The notes beneath the pieces are model-generated. The model ran no database searches. It was given only the letters and a program-made list of their open reading frames with translations, and was not told the DNA's origin. Shown here piece after piece: positions 10,851 through 22,944 of a DNA stretch of 60,396 nucleotides. The stretch covers positions 1-60,396 of the forward strand of contig JAAMPI010000141.1 in assembly GCA_013054445.1 (NCBI GenBank), written 5' to 3'. The stretch comes from Cudoniella acicularis (Eukaryota; Ascomycota; Leotiomycetes; Helotiales; Helotiaceae). Each line of letters starts with the position of its first letter. Positions within the stretch are counted from its first letter, which is position 1. The translations under genes were made by a program, and so were the position numbers.

Positions 10851-12180
10851 ATATAAGGTGCAACGTTTCTATAAGAAACAATTCGTGTATTATATAATAC
10901 GTAGCGCGTTTATTAACATCCCTAGTATCGTTATGTCTTATAGTTTTCCCTAGACTATTTATAGCAAAACAAAAATAAACCTTATAATACTAGAGGAAGG
11001 CCAGGCCTCGCCTCGTATATACAACTGCCTGTTCTCCCTTCCACAGTCGTCATTATATAATACTTTAGCGATACTCTATCTGATTTGTCCTTAATAACCA
11101 GCGCCTCTATTACTTGCCTCCTTTAACTTGCCGGCCTTCTTCGAAATATACCTACACATCGGCTAGATATTCGTTCTATGACCTAATCTATGTCTGTCCT
11201 TAGAAGTAGTAGAATAAGCCTTTAGCCTACGACCACTACTCGCTTTACTAGGTACCCACACTTCGCCGAGCGTTAGATACTCCTGTGTTACGTTTTCGAT
11301 AGTAGGACTAGCGCGATCTTAAAAGGCGTTTTGCTAGTAGATTAACATCTATTAGAGGCTTATCTATTAATGTCTCTAACTCTTGATACGTAGTTTCGCC
11401 TACGTAGAAGGCATCAATCTAGGTAGTAGGAGACTCTTCGCTTTAAGACTCGGCGGCTATACTTATAGACGTTATACTAATAAGGGTAGAAACTTCGATA
11501 ATAAAGCTAGAGGCCGGGGCGAAACCAGTCGGCGTTATACTACGTAGATCATCTACTCTATCGTTTATATACCTAACTACTTTATCCTTTTACTCCTTTA
11601 CCTAGTCTCTAGTATTTTAGAATATAGTAGCTCTTTCTCGGAAAGTTTTAGTATTCCTATTTATATCCTAAGTGTTAATTTGAGTCATATAGTATTTAGG
11701 CCGACTCCTAGGGTTGTCTAGCGATATAGGGTGGCTAGTATATGTCATAGACCTGGTTTGACGCGTCCCCCNTTACCTGACGCGTCCCCCTTACCTGACG
11801 CNTCCCCCCTTGTCACGTCGTCCTNGTCCGTGCTAGACTCACCTCCTGTATATAAGGCCCCTTCAGGGCCACCTCTCTTCTTCTCTCCTTAGCTTAGTTT
11901 CTTCGTNAATACAGCACTTCTTGCAAATACGTCCCTACGTGACGCCAGGGCCCTAGTGCCTTTGCAGAGCTGTAACAATAAGGAGGCCTAAGACTTCTCG
12001 CTCTTAGCTAAGCGGGCTACCCTACCGCTAGAGCCTTCTAGAATGATTTCGAAGCCACTTATATAGCTTCACTTACTTAGTGTTACCTCTCTAGACTTAG
12101 TATACGCCTAGTCTAAACCTTATTTAGACTTTACAGTCGCTACCCTTTAGGTACGATCACGTGATGATATTCGAATAGAA
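10851..12180. other. TA-rich, RIP-like transposon wreckage
   Basis: Dense TA, CTA and TAG words with no open frame are typical of sequence worn by C-to-T change at CpA. An LTR lies at 11743-11977. No coding remnant could be named. Confidence 0.55.
11743..11977 (+). mobile_element. LTR (family shared with 46861-47104)
   Basis: It starts TGTCATAGACCTGG and ends GCTGTAACA, so it has TG...CA termini. Inside are three copies of an 18-bp GACGCGTCCCCCTTACCT repeat, a TATATAAGGCCCC promoter-like box, and a CT-rich stretch before CTTAGCTTAGTTTCTTCGT. A second copy at 46861-47104, same strand, matches along its length. I see no target duplication or primer-binding site, so it is a solo LTR or a fragment. 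Four N bases (11772, 11802, 11825, 11907) fall inside this copy only. Confidence 0.8.
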
Positions 12181-12190
12181 TAATAGCCGT

Positions 12191-12215
12191 TATTCTATTC
12201 TATTCTATTCTATTC
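12191..12215. repeat. Microsatellite (TATTC)5
   Basis: Five perfect TATTC units just downstream of the HET gene. Confidence 0.9.
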
Positions 12216-12315
12216 ATTTTTTACACTGTTCATATCTACTTGATAGATGCAGACTGAATCGACCCTGCTGAAAGATCTGGCGCATCCCCGGGCTTGATAA
12301 CGTAACTGCCTAGTA

Positions 12316-14385
12316 TCACCAAATCTGAAATTCGACCGTTTTGGAAGCAAGATCTTCTTTACTCAAAGAGCATAGTTCCTCGCCATCCATCCTCCCATCA
12401 ACATATGCCTCACCGACTAGTTGCCAACATGAAGTCGTATCTTTCTGATGATGGCGCAACACCACCGGAACACTAACGCCGAACAGAATGCAGATATGGT
12501 CGCCGTTTCGAGAATCCCGCGGTACTAAGCCGATGAGACTCCCCTCGGTACTGTTTGTGATATTGAGCTCTTGAGCTCGAAAGATGCGGCGGTTCCATAT
12601 AACCGCTTGAACACGCTTGAGGAATTCCTTTTGATATTCTGGGGTGCTGGCCTCCAGCATCTCCTCAGTATCAATGCTGCAAATGCCGTGAGATGTTTGC
12701 AAGAGGTGAAGTGCAGCGATCCGATAGACTGATGGTGGCGGGTCTCCGTTCTCGTCGCGATTAGCGCAGAGCGTGCGCCACACCGAATCTTCCATAGCTT
12801 CGAGATTGCTACGCTCGTCTCGAATAATGCCTCCGATCACCTCGAGGCCCTCTTTTAAAATAAAACCGTCGGGCATGCGATTTGAGAGCTCGCTAATTCT
12901 GCAGAGGATGAGACCTTTCGCGTTCATAGATCCGTCAGATGTCCCAGTCAAGTCGTCAACACCAAAGCGCACCTGAGCATGTATGCCGTTGTGTGCATTG
13001 TAAACCTTCTTTCTGGCACTCCCGACGAGGATGTCCGCATTTACTCGCTTTTTGATCTTGCATTTGGGATCCCCGAAAGGCAGGTCACCCCGAATAGGGA
13101 TCCAGGAAGGGACTCGAAAGCGCAGCTCGGGGTCGACAAAGTTGTCTTGCCATACTGTCTTCTTCCTAGGTGCCCATGGTCTACATATAATATCGAGTGA
13201 ACCGGATGTCCTGGTGCATGCTGAAGTAAATTGGGAGTAGACATCCAGCACGCTCTTGCAGTAGTCAGGCCGAAATCCAGATAGGATATCTGCATCTTTT
13301 GTAAGTCCAAGGAGAGCAAAAATGCTATCTCGAGGATCTGTGGCTTGGAATGGAGCCAGATCGCAAACAAGGGACTCTAAGCTCAATCTTCTACCAATCA
13401 CTTTTCCGTCGTTCGAACGAATGAATACGTTGCGGAGCAAATCAAAGAGTCTTGCAGCGCTAGAGTCCTGGAAATTATGCAGTAGGTGCCCATACGAGTC
13501 ATACAGAGGCGTGTTCTGAAGACAGCGTTTGATGGTGTCCAACTTTGACTTAACAATGTTGCAAGCATCAATAAAGTCCATAAAATGGACTTCATGATCT
13601 CCACATTTCAGAACGATATTCCTTGCGTAAGCGACCTCTTGGAGAACCCAAATTCGAGAAAACCAAGACCGCTCTAGAAGATGAGCAAGAGCATAAAAAC
13701 CACGGGCATAAGTGCTGGGCCAATTGCCGTCGCTGAGGAAGCTTGGATCTAGGAGCCTCGGTACAAAATCCATAGCATCATCGCTATCCGAGTCCTTCTC
13801 TCCAAGCCAGACGACCACATTCCGAGCATTTTGATAGATTTCGGCCATTCTCATAACTTGTTCACCTTTTTCCCGATCGTTGCTCTGGTCAATGCACATG
13901 GCATCGATCCAGAAGATGCTCGTAGAGCTATGCTGCCTCAAATTTCGTAAGGCATTGTACAGATTTGGGCCGGTGTAGAACGATTTTCCCTCCACTTGGA
14001 CTTCGTGAACAGCTGGCGCGGGTCCCCAGACATAGCTCAGTGCTTCATATTGCGGTATTTCGCCACATCGATTGAATATTTTAAGGTCGCAATTGATTGG
14101 CTCATCCCTACTTCCAGGTCGTAAGTAGAGTAGCCTGATGCTGTCTTCTTTTATGGTATCGTGCTCATAAGTGCTGCGAGGTAACACTAAATCGTGTAAT
14201 GCTGTTTGAGAAGTCCCGGGTTTGGTGCTTCCTCGGGGAGGATATCCCGTTCTTCGTGCACGTTCAGGAGGCTCATATTTGTCCACAGCCTCATCGTCAA
14301 AACACTGGTCGTCGGCCTTTTGGCGTTTGTGAGGATAATAATCGGGAGTTGTGTTTCTACGCTTTTCACTGCGGTTGCTCTCCAT
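12316..14385 (-). CDS. HET-domain protein (heterokaryon incompatibility)
   Basis: An intronless frame of 689 aa starts at the ATG at 14383-14385. Residues 1-45 are basic with a nuclear-localisation-like KRRN...KRQK stretch. The HET domain follows, with the usual landmarks: YEALSYVWG, then NLYNALRNLR, FWIDAMCIDQ, QVMRMAEIYQNARNVVVWLG, and RSWFSRIWVLQEVA. The motif ATDPRDSIFALLGL, also typical, follows, and the C-terminal VGEAYVDGRMDGE matches the usual tail of the family. HET proteins trigger cell death when genetically different hyphae fuse, but many paralogues have no known role. It looks intact, unlike the other HET loci in this window. It lies between TA-rich wreckage and a HET fragment on the same strand. 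Confidence 0.9.
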   Translation of the reverse strand: MESNRSEKRRNTTPDYYPHKRQKADDQCFDDEAVDKYEPPERARRTGYPPRGSTKPGTSQTALHDLVLPRSTYEHDTIKEDSIRLLYLRPGSRDEPINCDLKIFNRCGEIPQYEALSYVWGPAPAVHEVQVEGKSFYTGPNLYNALRNLRQHSSTSIFWIDAMCIDQSNDREKGEQVMRMAEIYQNARNVVVWLGEKDSDSDDAMDFVPRLLDPSFLSDGNWPSTYARGFYALAHLLERSWFSRIWVLQEVAYARNIVLKCGDHEVHFMDFIDACNIVKSKLDTIKRCLQNTPLYDSYGHLLHNFQDSSAARLFDLLRNVFIRSNDGKVIGRRLSLESLVCDLAPFQATDPRDSIFALLGLTKDADILSGFRPDYCKSVLDVYSQFTSACTRTSGSLDIICRPWAPRKKTVWQDNFVDPELRFRVPSWIPIRGDLPFGDPKCKIKKRVNADILVGSARKKVYNAHNGIHAQVRFGVDDLTGTSDGSMNAKGLILCRISELSNRMPDGFILKEGLEVIGGIIRDERSNLEAMEDSVWRTLCANRDENGDPPPSVYRIAALHLLQTSHGICSIDTEEMLEASTPEYQKEFLKRVQAVIWNRRIFRAQELNITNSTEGSLIGLVPRDSRNGDHICILFGVSVPVVLRHHQKDTTSCWQLVGEAYVDGRMDGEELCSLSKEDLASKTVEFQIW

Positions 14386-14631
14386 ATGCGATGCTTGCAA
14401 GAAAAGAAGGATGGTAATAAGAACTGGAAACGGCGAAGAGCTTGAGGGGTAGAAGTAGTGAGGGGAGTTAAAGGTGAACTTGTAGGACTAGAGGAAGGAC
14501 TGCCGTGATATCGCTGCCTAGAGACACGTGGCATGCGCCCTTTTTGATTCGGTCGATCCAGTCACATGATCCGCTCCCGACCATCCTTTGCATAATCGAG
14601 GTCCAAACCTCAAGTTTCCGTGGTATTTCAT

Positions 14632-14826
14632 CTAATGTCGATCGAGATACAAGCAAATGGCATCTATCCATAGAAATCTCTCTTTCTCAAAATCCCTTAG
14701 GTGCACAAGTGCGGCCAATAAATTATAGTTAACGAAGAATGGTTTTTCCATCAACGGTAATTTGGTATTGCATTTCTTCAGAACCTCATGTATATGATAG
14801 TGCCTCGTACTTTGGCTTCTTAGCAA
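14632..14826 (-). pseudogene. HET-domain fragment
   Basis: One frame encodes NLLAALVHLRDFEKERFLWI followed by DAIC, the core of a HET domain (DAL..LR....LWIDAICIDQ). Nothing on either side continues the domain. It is a remnant about 250 bp upstream of the intact HET gene, same strand, possibly a decayed tandem copy. Confidence 0.6.
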
Positions 14827-15914
14827 ATGGGACAGTTAGGAGTCGGCATGTGATGGGTGTCGTGCGATTTGTGATTTGCTCGGAACGGGCATCAAGGCAT
14901 ATTATCGCTCTATTCATCACGACTGTTGCCAAAGAATATGGGTTCGGGTAGAGGAACCCGGACGTAGCTAGCCCAGCTAAAATTGGGGTTGCTGTTGTCC
15001 ACTACTCCTGGGTGGGCGAAGCTTAAAGGCCTTTTGTAAGAAAGTTGTGTCGAAGAGTGAGGTTGTTGAGACTGAAGCCTAAGTCAGCTGCCAGCAGGGA
15101 TGAAGCGCCACTTGACCAGGGCTCTGCACAAACAGAAGAATGTCCGGACTATTGCCGGACGATATCACGCTATTTCAGCTCCTTTAGGGGAATTTGTGCT
15201 AGCTCTCGGGCTTTTCAAAGTTCTTTTGGTCTTAGGACATCTTTCTCATACCGCCCCTCCCAGATTGACAGAAACTGGAATGGCTGAAGTGCACGTGCCT
15301 AATTTCTGATTACTAAGGAGGCACTAACCTCAGATCTTGGCCAATGGCAACGAACCAACTTGTCTAATTCCTTGATCCAGAGTAACTCTAATGTTGAAAG
15401 AGCTTCCTAATCACCCGCTACTTTCAACTGTTTAGATATATACCTTGGTAGATTGTCTACAAAGTACGAGATAGCACCCTATTAAGCGAGAGTCAAGGGC
15501 TTTCATTGACTGGCTACCTCGAGTGTAGATTATAGTCCTTGATGCATAACTAACAAAGAATATCTCTGTACACAGCATGTGTCTCGTTATTTAGATGTCT
15601 ATGCACTGCATATTGGTTCTGCACTTGCAAGTCCAGCTGCTTGGCAGCTGACAGCCACGCATAGTTCCCCAGACTCGGCAGGAAGCGAGGATCCAATGAT
15701 CTTGATCTCGCCAATCTACAGGGGCCTGAGAAAACTCCCGCAGTCTCGCAACTTCCAGCTTCACCGGCCACCATCGGCGCGCCTCAAGCTCGTGCCCGCT
15801 ACTTGCAACTTGCAATTTGCAAGTTCCTCCAAGCTACAACAGCACGCTCTCCGCCAACAAAATATATCCTCGCACCAGATTTCCTTCGGCTCAGAGTCTA
15901 CATGACCATGCGAC
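14827..15914. other. Intergenic, nothing recognised
   Basis: No gene recognised. The end nearest 15915 is probably the promoter of the downstream gene. Confidence 0.4.
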
Positions 15915-17718
15915 ATGTCTCGCGACCTCGCTGCCGCCCTGCCGGGCAATGCAGATGCGCCAATCGGCACTGACAATGTTGCACACGACCAGGTGCAGCA
16001 TGCGATTAACCACATCCAAGTACCGCAGGCGATTCGGGTTGTTCAATCTGAGGGGTTGGGGAATGCGGACATGGACATGGACACGGACACGGATGCAATA
16101 TCACCAAAGCAACCAAATAAGAATGCCTTCTTCCCTCCAAGCTTGGAGACTAGTCCTCCGACTCCTCCCACTCCTGTCAACAAAGCCGATCGCAGCGTTG
16201 CCATCGAGAATCAGAGCGGGGATTGTGCGACATTCACATCGATAGCGACAGAGACACACGAGCTTGAGAACCTCGGCCACACTCACACAGGCCCAGTGGA
16301 GCATCTTATCAACCAAAGTAAGACAATTTTCACGGTCTCCACTATTCTGTGGAATGAATGCACATTCTCGTGGCTTCACCGACATCTAGGCCAAAACAAA
16401 AGCTGAAGAACTTGCCATAGTCGCACCACCTCCCTCCATCGTACCACCAAGTCCTCGTGACACAACACCTTCAACCATCCAGACTCCGATATCACCAACG
16501 ATAAATGCGTCTTCTCCCACGACAGAAGGGCATTATCATCATTCGCATTCGAGCCTCTCCAATATCCTCTCTTCCCTCCACAAGTCGAACGATAATACAG
16601 CAGCCGCGGGTGGCGCACACGAAGGCAAAATGTTGTTTGGGCATACGATCGCGGGAACCGCCGCCCATAGGAGACGTAGCCTGGCGAATACAAGTGCGAT
16701 AACGAATTACGAGGCCGATTTGACAAGTCGAGATCGTGCAAAGCAAAAAGAAGCTGTAAAGAAGTTTCTGAGTGAAAGGGTTAGGGATAATTGGCAATGG
16801 GAATGGCCGCGGCCAGAACCAGATTCCACTCCCGAAGAAACCCCATCTCATGAAGATTGCAATCCAATAGAACTCGAGTGGAAAGAAAGAGATGAATGGC
16901 TCAGCGGTGGTAGCGACAGTGAACCCGAATTAATTCCAGCACCATTCAAGAGTCTTGAAAGGAGGGATTCTGTTGTGACGAGTCCCTTTCGCTTTGAAAG
17001 CCCGGATGGAGTTGGAGAGACCATCAAGAAAACGGAGCAAGAGCGCAAGATCCGACGAAAAAAGCGTCTCAGAGAAGAGATGGCGTGGAATGACGGCGTA
17101 CGTTGTTTCATGGAGCGACGCGATGCTTGGACAGGAGCCCGGCATGTCACTCGACACATGCAAATTCAACTTGCACAACGAGCTTCAATGTCGAGCGAAG
17201 ATGGTGGTAGTTCAACTGCTATTGAGCGTGATATTGATGACGAAGACAATGATTGGGAAGATGAAGACACGGAGATCCCAATAGCACCGCCTCTGATCCC
17301 TGCCACGAATGCAATGCGCGCAAGCATCAAACCAGATGCTTACAACACGATTTACGACAAGGTTATTTTGCAACAATTAACGCCAAGCTGTCCAATGAAC
17401 TTGAAGGATGTTACCCGCAGCTGTGTCCAAGGTTGGAAACGGGATGGGGAGTGGCCACCAAAATCAGGGCCGATCGAGCCTCCTAAAGCCAAGAAGTCAA
17501 GAAGGCTAAGTGTAGCCGGCATTTTTGGAAGGGATAAAGAGAAGGTAATGGATAAAAAGGATGATGGCACAACCGGGCAAGGAGGCATCAGGAAGAGTTT
17601 GCAGAGAATCCTGAGTTTGGGAAAAGAGCACGGAAATGGCCATAGGCACCCTGCGGCCACGAACGTTAATGGTGATGCCGAGAAGCCGAAGGGCGATGGC
17701 GTTGGGAATGCAGCATGA
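15915..17718 (+). CDS. Gag1-like clamp (DUF4050-type) protein
   Basis: I read join(15915..16317, 16403..17718), 572 aa. The intron uses GTAAGA and the AG at 16401-16402; an upstream TAG at 16388-16389 would put a stop in frame, so I chose the later one. The N-terminal third is a disordered S/T/P/Q-rich region with a short MDMDTDTD run. The folded part has the landmarks I associate with the fungal Gag1-like clamp family: SERVRDNWQWEWPRP, WKERDEWL, FRFESPDGVG, RRKKRLREEMAWNDGVRC, ERRDAWTGA, and later VQGWKRDGEWPPK. The C terminus is basic and low in complexity. The assignment is from memory of the pattern. The role is unknown to me; cytoplasmic or nuclear location is likely, since there is no signal peptide or membrane helix. 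Confidence 0.7.
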
Positions 17719-20533
17719 AATACACGGCCTAGGTAGCATTGGTTATTTGCATGATAACGGTGTTTTGGCTGAGGCAATTGTCATTATGGATAGTGGGGTG
17801 TTGGGTACGCTCAGCGTCGGCGCTTGGGTTCGCTGCTGTCTGTCATGCATGCAGCTTGAAGTAACGAGTTTCAATCAGTAATGTTAATATACCCTCATGC
17901 GTTGCGCAACATATATCGTATTCTCGGTCTGTAGTGTTTCCAGGGCTGTTTTTCTTCCCAATTCTTTCCTTGATTTTCGTGCATAAATTTTTTTAAAACA
18001 GCTGCCAAATAACCCTTTCCAGACTTAAATCACTCAAATTAATAAAGTTACTAAAACCATACAGTGCATTTTAGCTTTTTTATCAAAGACAGCGTTTCTT
18101 GTCCTTGGGGGGGGGTTAGCTATATAATATACAAGGACTCGAGGAGAAAGAGAAGAGGTATTTAGAGTAGTTAATTGTTTTTGTTTTAGGTGAATAAATA
18201 AATGAGTGACATAACTACATGAAAAGATTTTAGCTTTCTGTATAAAATAACTACCCAAGATTACTCTTCTTATTAAATCAAAACTAATATATAATGTGAA
18301 ATACTCCCCCACGGTCATGGTAATTCTTAATCGTCCTCTTCTTGATTTTCCATGGATTTAAACTGGAGTGGATGGCCGTCTGGCCCATCCCTGGGTTGTT
18401 TGTTGGTGATTAGTTAGAAGAAATGCATATTTACATGTACATGTACCATCCCATCACCAACACAGAAAATGCGGGAACAGTCCAGCGCGGTTTCTTTCAC
18501 CGCAGATCCATGTCTGCATCCATGAATCGCATTACGCACTTCTTCTTCAAGAAGTAGAAAACAAACCCGAGTCACAAGTGCGTTGGCGACACGGTGCACT
18601 CATTCAGCTAGCTATGCTCGTCTTTCTAATCCTCATTTACATATTTAAATGAGTATTGGTTCTAACATTTACGATCTTCCTGAATGGAAATTCCTGCTTC
18701 TGCAGAGGGAGAAAAAGGCAATAGCGGGGAACAGCATCTAGGGAGGAGGAGGTGAGATTACCAACAGCTTGGGTTTGTGGCTATGCAGTAGTGCGCCGGG
18801 GAAATCAGGGACGGCCCGTATGAAGACACGTCTTTGTACGAGTGATTCTGTGAAAAAGAGAAGTCTAATTGTCTGTCTAAGAAAGAGAGAAGTGTTCAAA
18901 GGAGCGAGGATTTAAGTACAAAAGCAAAGAAGCTAAGCCTGAAATAGAAGTCAGGTGACTATGATATATGAGTCTTGACAGCCCGGAAGGGAATGCAGCT
19001 GTACGAGTAAGTACCTGCAGGGAAACGCAATATAGATTGTTGGTGGCAATGACGCGGACGACGATACAGATATTGAGCTGCAAAAAGTGTTGGACTTCGG
19101 AAATGGAAATGGATACCGAAGCTGCTGCATGGCAGTTGGTTGGATGGGGATTGAGGTGATTTGAGGGAGGAAAATCTTCAGTGCTGTGCCACCAACTAAC
19201 GTGTTACATGCATCGAGTTACCGAACGGATTATCGATGCTGTATTGGTTAATATATCGATATACCAACTGATTACCGGCTAAAAATACCTAAGTTACAAA
19301 TAAACTAGATCTCTCGATTACAAAGCCTTGAAGGATACGAAAGCGGCTTACCTATTCTGTCTAATTATGCATGATTGTCTAAATGATACTGCTTTTTGGG
19401 ACAGGGAAGAGAATCCTGGATTGTTGGTTTTAGGTCTGGGAAAGAAAGGGGAGAGTTCTGGCTATCCTGATATTGTGAAGAATTGGATAATGACTTTTCT
19501 CTAGACTGTAGCCTGTTCCTTCCTCGACCCTCTTTGACAGGATATAATCAACTTGACTTGGGAGAGGTACGTGTAAAACGAAGGGCAGATGGAGAGCGGT
19601 AGGTACACCGGAGAAGGAATACGGAATATTAGGTTGAGGCTTGAACTGGAGGCCTGTGGTAAATCTTTTGCTTCAGAATCAAGGTAGATTTAAGCAGGGT
19701 GATTCTTGGAGCGTTATTTTGAGATTTTGCTTTTGATTAGAGCGTCTACTTCGATGTATTTTCGTGCTCATCCCTTTTTTGATTCTCTTCATTATAGTAA
19801 AGTTGTAATAGGGAACTTGAAAAGGGTGTATCTAATATTTTATATATAAAAATGTCTTTGGCTAAGTAATTCTTATGTGTCCTTAAGAATTTTCCTGCTT
19901 TTCTCTTGTGACTGAACTACAAGTCTTATACTTGAGAATGCGATTAGCGTGCTGGGTGCTATAGCCTCAGAGAGTACCCGCTAGGAATCAGTGGAAGAGC
20001 GCTATATTTTTGCGACAAGAGACGCTGAAAATTAGGGGTTATGCGCTGTAATCCACTGAAACGAACAACGCGAGTTTTTTCCTACATTCGGAACACTTGA
20101 TTATAATCAAATAATTCACAACATAAAAGCTTATTATAGTAAAGAAATCAAACTTTACTTTAGAGTTTTCAATGTCATGCTCTTCTGGTTAATCCAGACT
20201 TGAGCCTATATACGGGTTCACCTACGGGTATCCAGCCAGATAGAGTACGGGTATTTCACGGCTGAAAAATTCGGGTCGGTTACTTAGAAAACCCTGGGTA
20301 CCGGGTAGAACCCGGATTTTCTCTATGCACCCGTACTCCTTTTATTTCCGGGTAACCCGCCGTAGCCCGCCGGTCAAAATTCTGCTAGGTAGGGCATTAC
20401 CTACCGAAGCTCCGGGATGAACGAATTACCCACGCCCAGGTATTGTTTAATCAAGTTAGCGTACCAAGATTTTGTATGTGCATCGTTCATGACATCTGTA
20501 CTGCTAAGATAGTAAAATCTTGAAGCATCTGTT
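17719..20533. other. AT-rich intergenic
   Basis: 2.8 kb with no recognised gene. It holds a G9 run near 18107, scattered TATA-rich stretches and a CGGGT-rich cluster (20205-20370). Confidence 0.45.
20205..20370. repeat. CGGGT/ACCCG motif cluster
   Basis: About ten CGGGT words or their complement ACCCG fall within about 165 bp, in both orientations, including ACGGGTA three times and a GGGTACCGGGTAGAACCCGG stretch. It looks like the subterminal repeats of a DNA transposon or a protein-binding array. No element body was recognised. Confidence 0.4.
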
Positions 20534-22351
20534 TCAGTGGCTGCTCTTCCCATATAACCTATAAAATCCCGCTCTAAAAGTTGCCAAAGTCAAGGCAAAT
20601 GAACCAACAAGAACAGGAGTCAACCCAAGAGATTGCTCGTCCTCAACCACCTTTCCAATGTGTACATGGCGCTTCTTGGATGAGGTGAAAATTGAGTAGT
20701 CGTCCCAGTTCAGATCTGACAATAACTGCTGATATTCGAGAGCTGTTCCAGGCCAATTATTTATCTGCTTGCCATCTTTTGTCTTGTACCAACCCTTTCC
20801 GGCAGGATGAGCGAAGGTTGTCTTTTGAAGACGTTGCTGGAGATCGGAGTTGTACCTCTCTACCGTCTCTAGCTTTGGGACTAAGACCATATTTTGGCCA
20901 AACTTTTCTGCTTCTAACACAGCACCAACCATGGCACTAATATACCGAGATTGAGCCTCAATCATCAAAGTGACAGATGTGTGGCTGAGATTGGTGTTGG
21001 GGCCGTACAGCATTCCAAAATTCGGAATATGCTCAACAGTGACGCCAAGATAGGAGTGCGCGCCCTCTTTCCAGATATCTTCGAGTTTGTGACCGTCGAG
21101 ACCAACAATGTTGATTTTACACAAGAATTCTGAAGTCCGGAAACCCGTGGCCATGATAATGATGTCAAACTCTCTTTCTTCACCATTGACTTTAATTCCT
21201 TTCGAAGTTATCTCTTCAATGGCGCTCGTTTCTAAATGGACATTTGACTTTTGTAATGTTGGAAAGTATTCATCGGAGAGCAGAACTCTGTTGCAACCAG
21301 CGGGGTAATCGGGCGTCAGTTTCGCACGCAATTCTTCATCGTCGGGGATCTGAGTTTTCATGAATTCTTGACACCATTTGGCTACCCAATTGCTAGCGTC
21401 TGAGTCCACAACCATCGCATGGGCCTCATCTTGGCTATCCGTCAGGGTCTCACGGTGGTGTTTGAGTGCGCCTGGGACATACCGATAGTTCATCCTTTCA
21501 GAAAGGGTGACGGGTTTGTCGTTCTTCGGAATGATCCATTGTGGTGTTCGTTGGAAGATAGTGAGGCTACCGGCAAGCTTTGACACCTCGGGCACAAGTT
21601 GTATCCCCGATGCTCCATTGCCAATGACGGCGATCTTTTTCTCTCTCAAAATTTCTCTCCCACCCCAACGACGCTGTATGCATGATCCTTCCTTTGAAAC
21701 CTTCCAACCCCGGAATATCAGGGAGAGAGGGTGTGTTCAGTTGTCCGACAGCTGAAATGAGAAACGTAGAGCTAACTGTGCTCTCTCGACTGGAATCGTT
21801 GCCTTTACTATCCTGTGTCGAAAGCGTAATCCGCCATTTCTTTTGTATGTCGTCCCACTCAGCAGCCTTAACCGTTGTGTTGAAGCGAATGCTACTGTAA
21901 AGTCCCCAACGAGACGCAATTTTGATTAGGTAGGCGTTAATCTCCCTTTGGCTCGGATAATGGTGCTTCCAATCAGGATTTTGTTGAAACGAAAAACTGT
22001 ATAAATGGCTCCGTGCTACATAACTATTAGAACTGACGAAGTCTAATCCCCAGGTGTGTATCCACTATTTATCGTACCATCTGAGCTACATCCATCATAG
22101 GTATTCTCAAACCAAGTCCCGCCGACTTGACTATTCTTCTCCACGATGAGGAAGTTTCGGGTTTTGTTTCGACGAATTAAATCAATTGCCATGCACAGGC
22201 CTGAAATCCATTAGCTTTCAATCCAAAATTAATTGCGTCTCCGAGTCGCCGGGTTGGAAGATTGTATGTAAGGTAGAAAGTTTAAACTACCAGAGATTCC
22301 TGCTCCAATAATCACAACAGTTTGATCTTCTTGACTCTTGGATTGTTCCAT
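20534..22351 (-). CDS. Baeyer-Villiger-type flavin monooxygenase, one apparent frameshift
   Basis: Exons are 22351..22291, 22200..22078 and 22015..20534; removing one base near 21671 gives an open frame of 554 aa. Features in order: FAD Rossmann motif VVIIGAGISG at the N terminus; GGTWFENTYDG; LYSFSF; the BVMO fingerprint FxGxxxHTxxW; and the NADPH Rossmann motif AVIGNGASG. The fingerprint reads FKGRIMHTA, then shifts frame into RWGGREILREKKIAVIG, so the single extra base falls inside it. The C-terminal GPNTNLSH-like segment and WPGTALEYQ are typical of the family. The enzyme would insert oxygen next to a carbonyl, forming an ester or lactone, and fits polyketide tailoring. It forms the left edge of the candidate cluster. 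A sequencing indel or a real null allele could explain the shift. Confidence 0.8.
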
Positions 22352-22633
22352 TTCTGATGGATTGGAATCCCTTTACTGAGACCCCTAACTACAAGAGAAA
22401 GAAAGAATGGCGTATTTAACGGGGAAAAGGCAAGGGCACGTTCAGTATAATTGTTGTCAATTTTTGGATTTGATATAAAAATATTTCATAAAGTGTATTA
22501 GAAGCACATGGTGACCTAGCTTCACTCCGAAAAGATTCAACGAGATTTAGGGGGTGTTCCCCTACTTTCCCTTGCCATGCGATCCGTCTCGACGAGAAAT
22601 GGTAGATTCCTTGCTCAATCTATTTTGCTCGTT

Positions 22634-22649
22634 CGGAGTCCGGACTCCG
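22634..22649. promoter_or_regulatory. 16-bp perfect palindrome upstream of the BVMO
   Basis: CGGAGTCCGGACTCCG reads the same on both strands and contains CGG-N3-CCG twice, the kind of site Zn2Cys6 regulators bind. It lies about 283 bp upstream of the BVMO start. The regulator is unknown and the role is inferred. Confidence 0.4.
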
Positions 22650-22944
22650 GAAAGATTTGGAACAATGCGTCTCCCCGAAATCCTTCAATTCATGTCATAC
22701 AAAAGTGCCATCTGGATTTCGTTACGAGGTCAGGAAGGTGTCAGCAGAATATTGCACGTCGGCTGTTTCGTCGATTAATAATAGAGTGTCAAAGGTTAAG
22801 TGGCGTGGAGACAACGACTGAGCCAATTATCGAGTCAAGACTCAAGAGGCTTGCATTGACGAGCTACTTCCAGAATGCGAAGGCGAGGCACAGGCGAAGA
22901 TTACCCTTGCAATGTAATTTATTATCCGTATCTTAGCAATTGGA

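Noticed and set aside
16388..16402. Earlier acceptor CTAG for the intron of the Gag1-like gene.
   Set aside because: It puts an immediate in-frame stop (AAAAGCTGA) after the join; the AG at 16401-16402 gives a long coherent frame.
18100..18115. G9 run as a quadruplex or assembly gap mark.
   Set aside because: It is a single homopolymer without the four G-tracts of a quadruplex motif; nothing else supports a function.
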